A DNA stretch of 43,425 bases from an uncultured Clostridia bacterium (lineage in GTDB: Bacteria > Bacillota > Clostridia > Lachnospirales > CAG-274). Each line of letters starts with the position of its first letter. Position 1 is the first letter of the stretch. The notes beneath the pieces were generated by a model. That model had not been told where the DNA came from, did no database searches, and saw nothing but the letters and a program-made list of their open reading frames with translations. The stretch lies in NCBI GenBank assembly GCA_947630475.1, contig CANRHR010000015.1, positions 1-43,425 on the forward strand, written 5' to 3'. A program made the position numbers and the translations under genes. This document shows, piece by piece, positions 1 through 7,958 of this stretch.

Positions 1-67
1 GATAGCTCAGCGGTAGAGCACTCGGCTGTTAACCGATAGGTCGTAGGTTCGAATCCTACTCGGGGAG
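1..67 (+). tRNA. tRNA-Asn (GTT), 5' end cut off by the window
   Basis: The anticodon loop ctgttaa carries GTT, which reads Asn codons. The T arm (gtagg/cctac around ttcgaat) and the 3' acceptor strand tcgggga with discriminator G are complete. The window starts at about base 6 of the tRNA, so the first five acceptor bases are missing. CCA is not encoded. The tRNA-Trp gene follows ten bases later, so this looks like the end of a tRNA cluster. Confidence 0.93.
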
Positions 68-77
68 CTTTATATAT

Positions 78-148
78 AGGGGTGTGGTCAAATGGTATGA
101 CAGAGGTCTCCAAAACCTTTAGCGAGGGTTCGATTCCTTCCACCCCTG
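78..148 (+). tRNA. tRNA-Trp (CCA)
   Basis: A full cloverleaf can be drawn: acceptor aggggtg pairs with cacccct, the anticodon stem gaggt pairs with acctt, and the loop ctccaaa carries the anticodon CCA. The T loop is ttcgatt. CCA at the 3' end is not encoded. It is probably co-transcribed with the preceding tRNA-Asn, and the terminator just downstream would end that transcript. Confidence 0.95.
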
Positions 149-158
149 TTTCGCTACA

Positions 159-194
159 AAACAGATTGTTTATTTAACAACAATCTGTTTTTTT
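159..194 (+). terminator. Rho-independent terminator of the tRNA cluster
   Basis: A perfect 12-bp stem (aaacagattgtt with aacaatctgttt) around an 8-base loop is followed by a run of T. It lies directly after tRNA-Trp. Confidence 0.9.
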
Positions 195-543
195 GTTTTA
201 CCTAATATATGCTTTTTTATCTTATTATATGATGTTATAAATAGCCAAAAATAATAAAAAATTAATTATTTGAATTTAGTTAAGTTGCTATTAATGTATC
301 AAATATAATTTTTAATAGTGATTTTGATAGAAAAAAGATTGATATTTAACCTAAAATTATTGAAAATTTAATTAAAATGTACCTATTGATTTAAATAAGT
401 ATACAAAATAACTAATTTAATTTTGCTTTATTTGTTAAAATAAACAATAGCTTGTTTATTCAAAATAATGTATTATATTACTTAAAGATAATAATGATGT
501 GCAAGAGGTGTATCGTCATTTTAGTATAAGGGAGGCTTTGTTA
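195..543. other. AT-rich intergenic region before the ABC ATPase gene
   Basis: This stretch is very AT-rich and has no convincing ORF. The only functional signals seen are a possible promoter at 452-479 and the ribosome-binding site at 531-535 (ggagg, eight bases before the ATG at 544). Confidence 0.6.
452..479 (+). promoter_or_regulatory. Possible promoter of the ABC ATPase gene
   Basis: TTGTTT and TATATT are separated by 16 bases. The context is so AT-rich that chance matches are likely, so confidence is modest. Confidence 0.35.
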
Positions 544-1656
544 ATGGCACATTTAAAATTAAAAAATATAGTAAAAAGATATTCTAACGGCTTTGTTGCA
601 GTTAAAGATTTTAATCTTGATATTGCAGATAAAGAATTTATCATCTTTGTAGGTCCTTCAGGCTGTGGTAAAAGTACTACACTGCGTATGATAGCAGGCC
701 TTGAAGAGATTTCTGACGGTGAACTTTACATAGGCGATAAGCTTTCTAACGAAATTTCACCTAAAGACAGAGATATCGCTATGGTTTTCCAAAATTATGC
801 CCTCTATCCTCATATGACAGTTTATGATAATATGGCATTTGGTCTTAAACTTAGAAAGATACCTAAAGATGAGATTGACAAGAGAGTACAGGAGGCTGCT
901 AAAATCCTTGATATTGCACATCTTCTTGACAGAAAGCCAAGAGCTATGTCAGGCGGTCAGCGTCAGCGTGTTGCGATGGGTCGTGCCATTGTTCGTAATC
1001 CTAAGGTATTCCTTATGGATGAGCCTTTATCAAACCTTGATGCAAAACTCAGAGTTCAAATGAGAACTGAAATTTCTAAGCTTCATCACAGACTTCAAAC
1101 TACTTTCATCTATGTTACACATGACCAGACAGAGGCTATGACTCTCGGTACTCGTATCGTAGTTTTGAAAGACGGTATTATTCAGCAGGTTGATACTCCT
1201 CAAAATCTTTACAATAAACCTGTTAATCTCTTTGTTGCCGGCTTTATCGGTTCTCCTCAGATGAACTTTATTGATGCAAGGGTTGTTAAGATTAACGGCG
1301 AGGTTATGCTTTCCTTTGGCGAATACAAAGTTAAGCTTAACGAAGAAAAAACAAAGAAGCTTGTTGAAGGCGGATACGTTGATAAAGATGTTATCATAGG
1401 TATCAGACCTGAGGATATTCATGATGAAGATATTTTCTTAAGCTCTTCACCTGACAGTGTTGTTTCCGCAGAAGTTGATGTTACTGAGCTTTTGGGCGCT
1501 ACTGTTAACCTTTACCTTAAGGTTGCAGGCCAGCCTGTTGTTTCTACAGTTAATTCACGTACAACAGCTAAAATTGGTGATGTTATCAAAGTTGCTTTTG
1601 ATATGAACAGAGTTCATGTATTTGATAAGTCTACAGAAATCGCTATTGTAAACTGA
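544..1656 (+). CDS. msmK: ABC transporter ATP-binding protein, MsmK/UgpC/MalK family (sugar import)
   Basis: This is a 370-residue ATPase that would energise CUT1-type sugar ABC importers from the cytoplasmic face. The Walker A motif GPSGCGKST lies near residues 37-45, the signature MSGGQRQ near 134-140, and Walker B with D-loop ([12 protein letters not shown]) near 157-168. The last ~130 residues are the regulatory TOBE-type extension (IGIRPEDI) typical of this family, whose usual length is 360-380. An upstream in-frame start at 499 exists, but the ATG at 544 has ggagg eight bases before it and gives the normal family N-terminus. No permease or binding-protein gene adjoins it, so it probably serves several transporters, as MsmK-type ATPases do. 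Codon choice suggests high expression. The exact gene symbol is an inference. Confidence 0.9.
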   Translation: MAHLKLKNIVKRYSNGFVAVKDFNLDIADKEFIIFVGPSGCGKSTTLRMIAGLEEISDGELYIGDKLSNEISPKDRDIAMVFQNYALYPHMTVYDNMAFGLKLRKIPKDEIDKRVQEAAKILDIAHLLDRKPRAMSGGQRQRVAMGRAIVRNPKVFLMDEPLSNLDAKLRVQMRTEISKLHHRLQTTFIYVTHDQTEAMTLGTRIVVLKDGIIQQVDTPQNLYNKPVNLFVAGFIGSPQMNFIDARVVKINGEVMLSFGEYKVKLNEEKTKKLVEGGYVDKDVIIGIRPEDIHDEDIFLSSSPDSVVSAEVDVTELLGATVNLYLKVAGQPVVSTVNSRTTAKIGDVIKVAFDMNRVHVFDKSTEIAIVN

Positions 1657-1680
1657 TAATTATTAAAAAAATTATTAAAA

Positions 1681-1708
1681 AAAGCCGTCATTTTTGACGG
1701 CTTTTTTA
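1681..1708 (+). terminator. Terminator after the ABC ATPase gene
   Basis: The stem aaagccgtca/tgacggcttt is followed by a T run on the plus strand. An A run on the left makes it potentially bidirectional. Confidence 0.9.
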
Positions 1709-1750
1709 TTTTACCCATTATAAAAGCGAAGTTTATTTGTACAAGGGCAT

Positions 1751-1780
1751 AAAAAAACAGCACAACATAGTCGGCTGTTT
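1751..1780 (-). terminator. Terminator of the infC-rpmI-rplT operon
   Basis: Read on the minus strand, aaacagc pairs with gctgttt and is followed by seven T. It lies 14 bases beyond the rplT stop codon. Confidence 0.85.
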
Positions 1781-1794
1781 TAAAATAATTTGTT

Positions 1795-2151
1795 TTATTT
1801 AACGTTTGCTTTGGCTGTATCAACAAGCTTAGCAAACGCAGGAGCATCGTTTACGGCAAGTTCTGCAAGCACTTTTCTGTTTAAATCAATGCCGGCTGTT
1901 TTAAGCCCGTTCATAAATTTGCTGTAGGATAAGCCGTTCATTCTTGCTGCCGCATTAATTCTTGTTATCCAAAGTCTTCTATATTCTCTCTTAGTCTGCT
2001 TTCTGCCGGCAAATGCATGGGCCATGGCTCTCATAACAGACTGTTTTGCAACTCTGTATTGCTTGCTTCTTGCGCCAACGAAGCCTTTAGCCATTTTTAA
2101 AACCTTTTTATGTTTTTTTCTTGCGTTTAATGCGCCTTTAATTCTTGACAT
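1795..2151 (-). CDS. rplT: 50S ribosomal protein L20
   Basis: The 118-residue product is a basic protein of normal length for bL20, which binds 23S rRNA early in large-subunit assembly. It begins [16 protein letters not shown] and contains the conserved internal stretch around [13 protein letters not shown]. It is the last gene of an infC-rpmI-rplT operon and has a good ggagga site upstream. In Firmicutes, L20 represses this operon by binding the leader RNA, and a fitting attenuator-bearing leader is present upstream of infC. Confidence 0.98.
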   Translation of the reverse strand: MSRIKGALNARKKHKKVLKMAKGFVGARSKQYRVAKQSVMRAMAHAFAGRKQTKREYRRLWITRINAAARMNGLSYSKFMNGLKTAGIDLNRKVLAELAVNDAPAFAKLVDTAKANVK

Positions 2152-2188
2152 TTAACAGTTCCTCCTTAATCAAAATAGCTTTATCGGT

Positions 2189-2386
2189 TTAGATGTAGGG
2201 CAGTACTCTCTTCATCTGTTTAACGTTGGTTTTATCGACAAGATCTGATTTCCTTAAATCTCTTTTTCTCTTAGTTGTCTTTTTGGTTAAAATATGCTGC
2301 TTATTTGCCTTTGTTTTTTTTAATTTACCGCTGCCTGTAACGGAAATTCTTTTTGATACAGCTTTTTTTGTTTTTAATTTGGGCAT
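2189..2386 (-). CDS. rpmI: 50S ribosomal protein L35
   Basis: This is a 65-residue, strongly basic protein beginning [20 protein letters not shown], which is diagnostic for bL35. The open frame continues further upstream, but the ATG at 2386 has the tcctcc complement (ggagga) seven bases before it and gives the exact family length. It sits between infC and rplT, the invariant order of this operon in bacteria. Confidence 0.97.
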   Translation of the reverse strand: MPKLKTKKAVSKRISVTGSGKLKKTKANKQHILTKKTTKRKRDLRKSDLVDKTNVKQMKRVLPYI

Positions 2387-2408
2387 TATAGTGTCCTCCT
2401 TTTGGTAT

Positions 2409-2918
2409 CTAATTAGATTTCGGTGATAAAAACATTGCCATTGTTCTTGCTTCCATGTTAGGCTGTTTATCAATTATGCCGTATTCGCTTACTCTTTGAG
2501 CAAAGTCTTTAAGTATTACAACCGCAGCATCAGTCCTGCCAAGCTCTCTGCCTCTAAAACGAATGCTTATTTTGACCTTGTCTCCGTTTTTTAAAAATTC
2601 GATTGCTTTTTTTACCTTAACCTCAACATCATGTGTGTCAATATTAGGCGATAATCGCAATTCCTTAACAGAAACGGTTTTCTGTCTTTTTCGGGCTTCT
2701 TTTTCTTTTTTGGTTTGGTCAAATCTATATTTGCTGTAATCCATAATTTTACATACGGGCGGTTTTGCCGTAGGTGAAATTTTAACCAAATCAAGATGTT
2801 TTTCATCAGCCATTTTTTGCGCCTGTTTGGAGGAAAAAATTCCAAGCTGAACACCGTCATCTCCAATCAGACGAACTTCCTTATCCCTAATTTGTTCGTT
2901 AATCATTAATTCAGTAAT
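2409..2918 (-). CDS. infC: Translation initiation factor IF-3, likely ATT start codon
   Basis: IF-3 binds the 30S subunit and discriminates against wrong start codons. The product (~169 residues) has the N-domain ([18 protein letters not shown]) and the C-domain with KEIRLSP-like and [14 protein letters not shown] stretches. The frame is open from a GTG at 2927, but that GTG overlaps the AGGAGG at 2927-2932 and cannot be served by it. Three codons later, at 2918-2916, is ATT, exactly eight bases after the AGGAGG. ATT is the known infC start in Escherichia coli and Bacillus subtilis, where it gives autoregulation by IF-3 itself. I therefore call ATT. The ATG at 2906 is another alternative but lies 20 bases from the site. 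Confidence 0.93.
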   Translation of the reverse strand: MTELMINEQIRDKEVRLIGDDGVQLGIFSSKQAQKMADEKHLDLVKISPTAKPPVCKIMDYSKYRFDQTKKEKEARKRQKTVSVKELRLSPNIDTHDVEVKVKKAIEFLKNGDKVKISIRFRGRELGRTDAAVVILKDFAQRVSEYGIIDKQPNMEARTMAMFLSPKSN

Positions 2919-2940
2919 TGCGAGCACCTCCTAAAATTTT

Positions 2941-2970
2941 AAAAATAAAAAATGAGCCTGAAAGCTCATT
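2941..2970 (-). terminator. Attenuator terminator in the infC leader
   Basis: A seven-base-pair stem with a six-base loop is followed by a T-rich tail on the minus strand. Since it lies between promoter and first gene it must act as an attenuator. Confidence 0.8.
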
Positions 2971-3072
2971 TTAAATTATCATAATCTAAATTGACACATA
3001 GCCAAAATACGGATAAAATAAAACCTTAAAGCTTACACCGTAAGGTGAGAAGTTGAGCTTCTTCTTTACAAT
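2941..3072 (-). promoter_or_regulatory. infC operon leader with attenuator hairpin (L20-leader-like)
   Basis: On the minus strand the transcript from the promoter at 3078-3106 carries about 150 bases of leader. Its 3' part is an intrinsic terminator (aatgagc/gctcatt at 2951-2970, followed by TTTTATTTTT) placed just before the infC ribosome site. Upstream are inverted segments around 3030-3065 that could form competing helices. In Firmicutes this position is occupied by the L20-binding leader that controls termination. The identity as an L20 leader rests on position and architecture, not on an alignment. Confidence 0.65.
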
Positions 3073-3077
3073 GAATT

Positions 3078-3106
3078 ATATTATCATATGAAAAATAATA
3101 TGTCAA
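3078..3106 (-). promoter_or_regulatory. Promoter of the infC-rpmI-rplT operon
   Basis: On the minus strand TTGACA (3106-3101) is a perfect -35 box. Seventeen bases later is TAATAT; alternative AT-rich -10 boxes overlap it. Confidence 0.7.
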
Positions 3107-3384
3107 CTATTTTTTTAAAGAAAATCAAAGCGAGTATGTTATAAGTATTAAGAGGAAGCAAAGCATGAATATCATTGTCAAATTTTAGGGCTAACGCAAT
3201 ACTGCCGGGCTTTAGATGGCGGGTTAAGGTAGTCAAAATCAATGGTTTGTGTTATACTTGCATTATGGAAAGATGGAAATCAAAAACAAACGCAAGTATT
3301 TGCTGCCGATATAAGCGGATTACGAGTATTATCGACACTGTAAAAATATAAAAAATTTAAGCTTAATTATTTTGGAGGAACAGC
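3107..3384. other. Intergenic region between divergent infC and miaB
   Basis: This region holds a possible miaB promoter and an 8-bp inverted repeat (atacttgc at 3254-3261 and gcaagtat at 3292-3299). No coding region is convincing; the only short frame is 28 codons without a ribosome site. Confidence 0.5.
3230..3258 (+). promoter_or_regulatory. Possible extended -10 promoter of miaB
   Basis: TAGTCA and TATACT are spaced by 17 bases, and the -10 is preceded by TGT (extended -10). It would start transcription near 3265. Confidence 0.45.
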
Positions 3385-4812
3385 ATGAATGTTGAAGAAA
3401 AACCCAAATTTGAAAATGAACAAATAAAAAGACAAAAAATTTTTATTGATAAAATAAAAAAAATAAATGATGAATATGCCGAAAAAACAGGAAAAAGAAA
3501 AACTATGTTTATCTCTACCTTTGGCTGTCAGATGAATGCGCATGATTCCGAAAAGCTTGAGGGTATGCTTGTTGAGATGGGCTATTCATATGCAGATGAA
3601 GAAAAAAATGCAGATTTTATAATTTACAATACCTGCTGCGTAAGAGAAAATGCAGAAAATAAAGTTTACGGAAATTTAGGATATCTGAAAAGACAAAAAA
3701 AGCTTAAGCCAAATCTTAAAATAGCCTTATGCGGCTGTATGATGCAGCAGGACAGCGTTATTCAAAAGATAAAAGAAAGCTATAAGCAAGTGGATATAGT
3801 TTTTGGCACCCATAATATATATAAGCTTGCAGAGCTTATTTATACAAACCTTGAAACAAATTCGCCCGTTTTTGATATATGGAAAGAGCATGGTGAAATT
3901 GTTGAAGATTTGCCCTCTGTAAGAAAATATAAATTTAAGGCGGGAGTAAATATTATGTTTGGATGCAATAATTTTTGCTCTTATTGTATAGTGCCGTATG
4001 TAAGAGGAAGAGAAAGAAGCAGAAGCAGCGCAGATATTATAAATGAGGTTAATGCCCTTGTAAACGATGGCGTTAAAGAGATAACCCTTTTGGGACAGAA
4101 TGTCAATTCTTACGGAAAAAATCTTAAAGAGAAAATTACATTCGCAGAGCTTTTAAGAGAGATTAATAAAATCGACGGCTTGGAAAGAATAAGATTTATG
4201 ACAAGCCATCCTAAAGATTTGTCATCGGAGCTTATATATGCCATGAGAGATTGTGAAAAAGTCTGCAATCATATTCATCTGCCGTTTCAGGCGGGAAATA
4301 ACGAAATATTAAAAAGAATGAACCGTAATTATACCAAAGAAAAATATCTTGAAATTATCGAAAAAATAAGATCCGAAATAAGCGATATTGCCATAACAAC
4401 AGATATATTGGTAGGCTTTCCCGGCGAGGGCGACAAGGAAATTGAAGATACGCTTGATGTTATAAGAAAAGCCAGATTTTCCGGAGCATTTACATTCCTT
4501 TATTCCAAAAGGACAGGCACGCCTGCCGCCGTTATGGAAGATCAAGTAAGCGAAGCCGATGCAAAAAGAGGCTTTAACAGAGTTTTGCAGACGCTGAATC
4601 CTATTATTTTTGAAATAAACAGCCAAAAGCTTGGCAAAACTTACGATGTATTGGCAGAGGAAGCAAGTCCGTCCGATACGGGGTTTATAAAAGGGCGGCT
4701 GAGAGATAATTCTCTTGTGCATTTTAAGGCTGATGAAAGTGTTGTGGGAAATATTGTAAATGTTAAAATTACAGAATGTAAAACCTTTTATTTGATAGGA
4801 GAATTAGTTTAA
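3385..4812 (+). CDS. miaB: tRNA-2-methylthio-N6-dimethylallyladenosine synthase MiaB
   Basis: MiaB is a radical-SAM methylthiotransferase that converts i6A37 to ms2i6A37 in tRNAs reading codons starting with U. The N-terminal UPF0004 domain shows STFGCQMNAHDSE near residue 48 and NTCCVRENAE near 84, with a third cysteine in ALCGCM near 118. The radical-SAM cluster motif CNNFCSYC lies near 193-200, and a TRAM domain forms the C-terminus. The 475-residue length is normal. The ATG at 3385 has ggagga eight bases upstream. It heads the miaB, YlbF-like, mutS, mutL gene run, a common clostridial order. Confidence 0.97.
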   Translation: MNVEEKPKFENEQIKRQKIFIDKIKKINDEYAEKTGKRKTMFISTFGCQMNAHDSEKLEGMLVEMGYSYADEEKNADFIIYNTCCVRENAENKVYGNLGYLKRQKKLKPNLKIALCGCMMQQDSVIQKIKESYKQVDIVFGTHNIYKLAELIYTNLETNSPVFDIWKEHGEIVEDLPSVRKYKFKAGVNIMFGCNNFCSYCIVPYVRGRERSRSSADIINEVNALVNDGVKEITLLGQNVNSYGKNLKEKITFAELLREINKIDGLERIRFMTSHPKDLSSELIYAMRDCEKVCNHIHLPFQAGNNEILKRMNRNYTKEKYLEIIEKIRSEISDIAITTDILVGFPGEGDKEIEDTLDVIRKARFSGAFTFLYSKRTGTPAAVMEDQVSEADAKRGFNRVLQTLNPIIFEINSQKLGKTYDVLAEEASPSDTGFIKGRLRDNSLVHFKADESVVGNIVNVKITECKTFYLIGELV

Positions 4813-4845
4813 ATTATAAATTTATTGATAAACGGAGGATATAAA

Positions 4846-5241
4846 ATGGATATTTTTGAAAAAGCAAGGGAACTTGGAAAATTGATTCTTGAAACTAAAG
4901 AGGCAAAAAACTTAAACGCAAAAAGATTTTTATTTGAAGCCGATGAACAGGCACAAAAAAAGCTTAATGAATACAGCAGAAAAAGAGATGAAATTAATAT
5001 GAGCATAAACTCAAACTCTTTAAGCGATGAAGAGCTTGCTCAGCTTAGGCAGGAGCTTAAAGCTAAGGCGGGAAAAATTATGGAAGATCCTATTATAAGA
5101 AATATGTTTGCCGCCGAGGAAGAGTTTTCAGCGCTTGTGGAAAGCGTTATGGATATATTAAGGGCGACGATAGACGGTGATTTTGGTGATTTGGAGGGAG
5201 GCTGCACGGGAAACTGCTCCTCTTGCGGCGGCTGCCGTTAA
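4846..5241 (+). CDS. YlbF/YmcA-family protein with cysteine-rich tail
   Basis: The 131-residue protein has the helical YlbF/YmcA (DUF964) pattern. In Bacillus subtilis the related YlbF and YmcA form a complex with YaaT that promotes mRNA maturation by RNase Y and carries iron-sulfur clusters. Here the C-terminus ends in GGCTGNCSSCGGCR, with four cysteines in 11 residues, a plausible metal or Fe-S ligand set. The ATG at 4846 has ggagg seven bases upstream and is preferred to an in-frame start at 4825. It lies between miaB and mutS, as in many Clostridia. Family assignment is good; cluster binding is inferred. Confidence 0.8.
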   Translation: MDIFEKARELGKLILETKEAKNLNAKRFLFEADEQAQKKLNEYSRKRDEINMSINSNSLSDEELAQLRQELKAKAGKIMEDPIIRNMFAAEEEFSALVESVMDILRATIDGDFGDLEGGCTGNCSSCGGCR

Positions 5242-5259
5242 TTGTTGGGAGGAACGAAA

Positions 5260-7890
5260 ATGGTAAAAAAATATACTCCGATGATGGAGCAGTATCTTAA
5301 AATAAAAAGCGAGTATAAAAATTGTCTTTTATTATTCAGGCTTGGAGATTTTTACGAATTGTTTTTTGATGATGCGGTTATTGCTTCTAAAGAGCTTGAA
5401 ATAGCTTTGACAGGCAAAGACTGCGGGGTAAAGGAAAGAGCGCCTATGTGCGGCGTTCCGTTTCACAGCGTAGACGGATATATAGCAAAGCTTATTGAAA
5501 AGGGTTATAAGGTGGCTATCTGCGAGCAGACAAAGAGTGATAAAAGCAAAACCCTCATAAAAAGAGAAGTTGTAAGGGTGATAACGCCGGGCACGGTTTT
5601 GGATTCCAACATACTGGATGAAGGAAAAAATAATTATATCATGAGCCTTTATATAGATAAAAGCGGATTTTCTCTTTCAACGGCGGATATTTCAACGGGT
5701 GAATTTTTAACATCTGAATTTGGCGCAAAAGAACAAAATAAGATTATAGATGAAATAAGCAGATTTAATCCCGCTGAAATTATAGCAAATAAAGAAGATG
5801 AAATTTTGAACGCTATAAACAATATTTTTGGCATAAAGGCTGAAGTTTACGATAAATGGTCGTTTGATTACAGCAATGCCTTTAAATCTCTTACGGATCA
5901 TTTTAAAACCTTAAATTTAAGCGGATTTGGGCTTGATGGTGAAAAGCTTTGCATACAAAGCGCCGGAGCGCTTATAGATTATCTTAAACAGACCCAAAAA
6001 AATGGACTTATGCATATTTCGGCAATAAAAAAATATAATTTTGATAAATTTATGGTTTTGGATATATCATCAAGAAGAAATCTTGAATTGACCTCAACCT
6101 TAAGGGATAACTCTAAAAAAGGCTCTCTTCTTTGGGTTTTGGATAAAACAAAAACTTCTATGGGGGCAAGGCTTATAAGAAAATGGCTCGAACAGCCTCT
6201 TGTTGATATAAACAAAATAAACAGAAGGCTTGAAGGAATTGAAGTGTTTAAATCGGATGTTTTTTCCAGAGAAGAGCTTAAAGAGGTTTTAAACACAATT
6301 TATGATATTGAAAGAATTATGAGCAGGGTTGTTTATTGCTCGGCAAATGCAAAAGATTTGCTGAATTTAAAAAACAGCTTTGAAAATTTGCCATATATAA
6401 AACAGCTTCTGCAGTATTTTAAAAGCCCTGTTACAAATGATATATATAAAAGCTTTGACTGCCTTGAAGATATATACAGCCTTATCGACTCCGCCATATG
6501 CGACGAAGCTCCGATTAGCCTAAAAGACGGCGGAATAATTAAAGATGGCTTTAACAAAGAGCTTGATGAATTGAGAGAAGCAAAAAACAAAGGCTCGCTA
6601 TGGCTTACGGAGCTTGAAGCAAACGAAAGAAAAATTACCGGAATAAAAAATCTCAAAATAAAATACAATAAAATTTTTGGTTATTATATCGAGGTTTCAA
6701 AATCAAACCTAAGCCTTGTTCCGACGGAAAGGTATATAAGGCGCCAAACTTTGGCAAATGCCGAAAGATATACAACGCCGGAGCTTAAAAAAATAGAAGA
6801 CAAAATTTTAGGCGCCGATGAAAAAATTACCTCTATCGAATACGATATTTTTTCTCAGCTTAGGAAATCTGTTGCAGATGAGGTTTTAAGGATACAAAAA
6901 ACGGCGGCGGATATAGCTGTTATCGATGCTTTATGCTCTCTTGCCGATGTCGCCGACAAAGAAGGATATGTAAAGCCAAGCCTTAACAATCAAGGCAAAA
7001 TAAAAATTGTAAACGGCAGGCACCCCGTTGTTGAAAAAATGCCGGCAACGGATTTTATTCCCAATGATACAGAGCTTGATATGAAAGCTAACAGGCTTTT
7101 TGTTATAACAGGGCCTAATATGGCAGGAAAATCTACATATATGCGTCAAACGGCTTTGATTGTTTTGATGGCTCAGGCAGGGAGCTTTGTTCCTGCCGAA
7201 AGCGCAGATATAGGAATATGCGACAGAATATTTACAAGAGTCGGCGCAAGTGACGATCTTGCAACAGGAAGATCTACATTTATGGTTGAAATGAGCGAAG
7301 TTGCAAATATTATAAATAATGCAACGCCGAAAAGTCTTTTGATACTTGATGAAATAGGAAGAGGAACATCAACCTTTGACGGGCTAAGCATTGCGTGGGC
7401 TGTGCTTGAGCATATCGCCAAAATCGGAGCGAGGACTCTCTTTGCAACCCATTACCACGAGCTTACAGAGCTTGAAGGAAAGGTAGACGGAGTAAAAAAT
7501 TACAGCATAAGCGTTGAAGAGGAAAATAATGAGATTGTATTTTTAAGAAAAATTATAAAAGGCGCGGCCGATAAAAGTTATGGTATTCACGTTGCAAGGC
7601 TTGCAGGCATACCTGAAAAAATTTTGAAAAGGGCGCAAAATATTTTAGATGATCTTTCAAAAAACGATGACGGAAAAACCGGAAAAAAACCAAAAACTTC
7701 TCAAAAAAAGGAAGAAGCGGAAAAAGATGACGATAATTTTTACTATACACAAAAAAGACTTCCCAAGGTTGATTTGTTTGTAGATGAAGTGGATTCTATT
7801 TTGGAAGATATAGATATTAATTCTCTTTCGCCTATCGAGGCATGGCAGATTTTAAGAGATATAAAAGATCATTTTATAAGAATAAAATAG
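5260..7890 (+). CDS. mutS: DNA mismatch repair protein MutS
   Basis: MutS recognises mismatches and small loops and recruits MutL. The 876-residue protein begins with the mismatch-binding domain (KYTPMMEQYLKIK, and the GDFYELFFDDA motif containing the Phe wedge and Glu). It then has the connector, lever and clamp domains, and an ABC-type ATPase with Walker A GPNMAGKST near residue 620 and Walker B LLILDEIGRGTSTFDG further on. A charged linker and a short C-terminal dimerisation region follow. The start at 5260 is set by gggagg at 5247-5252; the TTG at 5242 is upstream of that site and rejected. MutL follows 68 bases downstream. Confidence 0.98.
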   Translation: MVKKYTPMMEQYLKIKSEYKNCLLLFRLGDFYELFFDDAVIASKELEIALTGKDCGVKERAPMCGVPFHSVDGYIAKLIEKGYKVAICEQTKSDKSKTLIKREVVRVITPGTVLDSNILDEGKNNYIMSLYIDKSGFSLSTADISTGEFLTSEFGAKEQNKIIDEISRFNPAEIIANKEDEILNAINNIFGIKAEVYDKWSFDYSNAFKSLTDHFKTLNLSGFGLDGEKLCIQSAGALIDYLKQTQKNGLMHISAIKKYNFDKFMVLDISSRRNLELTSTLRDNSKKGSLLWVLDKTKTSMGARLIRKWLEQPLVDINKINRRLEGIEVFKSDVFSREELKEVLNTIYDIERIMSRVVYCSANAKDLLNLKNSFENLPYIKQLLQYFKSPVTNDIYKSFDCLEDIYSLIDSAICDEAPISLKDGGIIKDGFNKELDELREAKNKGSLWLTELEANERKITGIKNLKIKYNKIFGYYIEVSKSNLSLVPTERYIRRQTLANAERYTTPELKKIEDKILGADEKITSIEYDIFSQLRKSVADEVLRIQKTAADIAVIDALCSLADVADKEGYVKPSLNNQGKIKIVNGRHPVVEKMPATDFIPNDTELDMKANRLFVITGPNMAGKSTYMRQTALIVLMAQAGSFVPAESADIGICDRIFTRVGASDDLATGRSTFMVEMSEVANIINNATPKSLLILDEIGRGTSTFDGLSIAWAVLEHIAKIGARTLFATHYHELTELEGKVDGVKNYSISVEEENNEIVFLRKIIKGAADKSYGIHVARLAGIPEKILKRAQNILDDLSKNDDGKTGKKPKTSQKKEEAEKDDDNFYYTQKRLPKVDLFVDEVDSILEDIDINSLSPIEAWQILRDIKDHFIRIK

Positions 7891-7958
7891 CTTAAGCTCG
7901 GCAAAATCGCAAATACCAATTTAGGCGGTTAATTAAAATGTATAAGGAGGGCGGAAAT

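Noticed and set aside
3265..3351. A 28-codon ORF upstream of miaB
   Set aside because: No ribosome site, and it lies at the putative miaB transcription start; composition gives no support.
4309..4722. Long antisense open frame within miaB, and similar antisense frames in mutS, mutL, metH and nadE
   Set aside because: These are mirror frames of well-supported genes with no ribosome sites.
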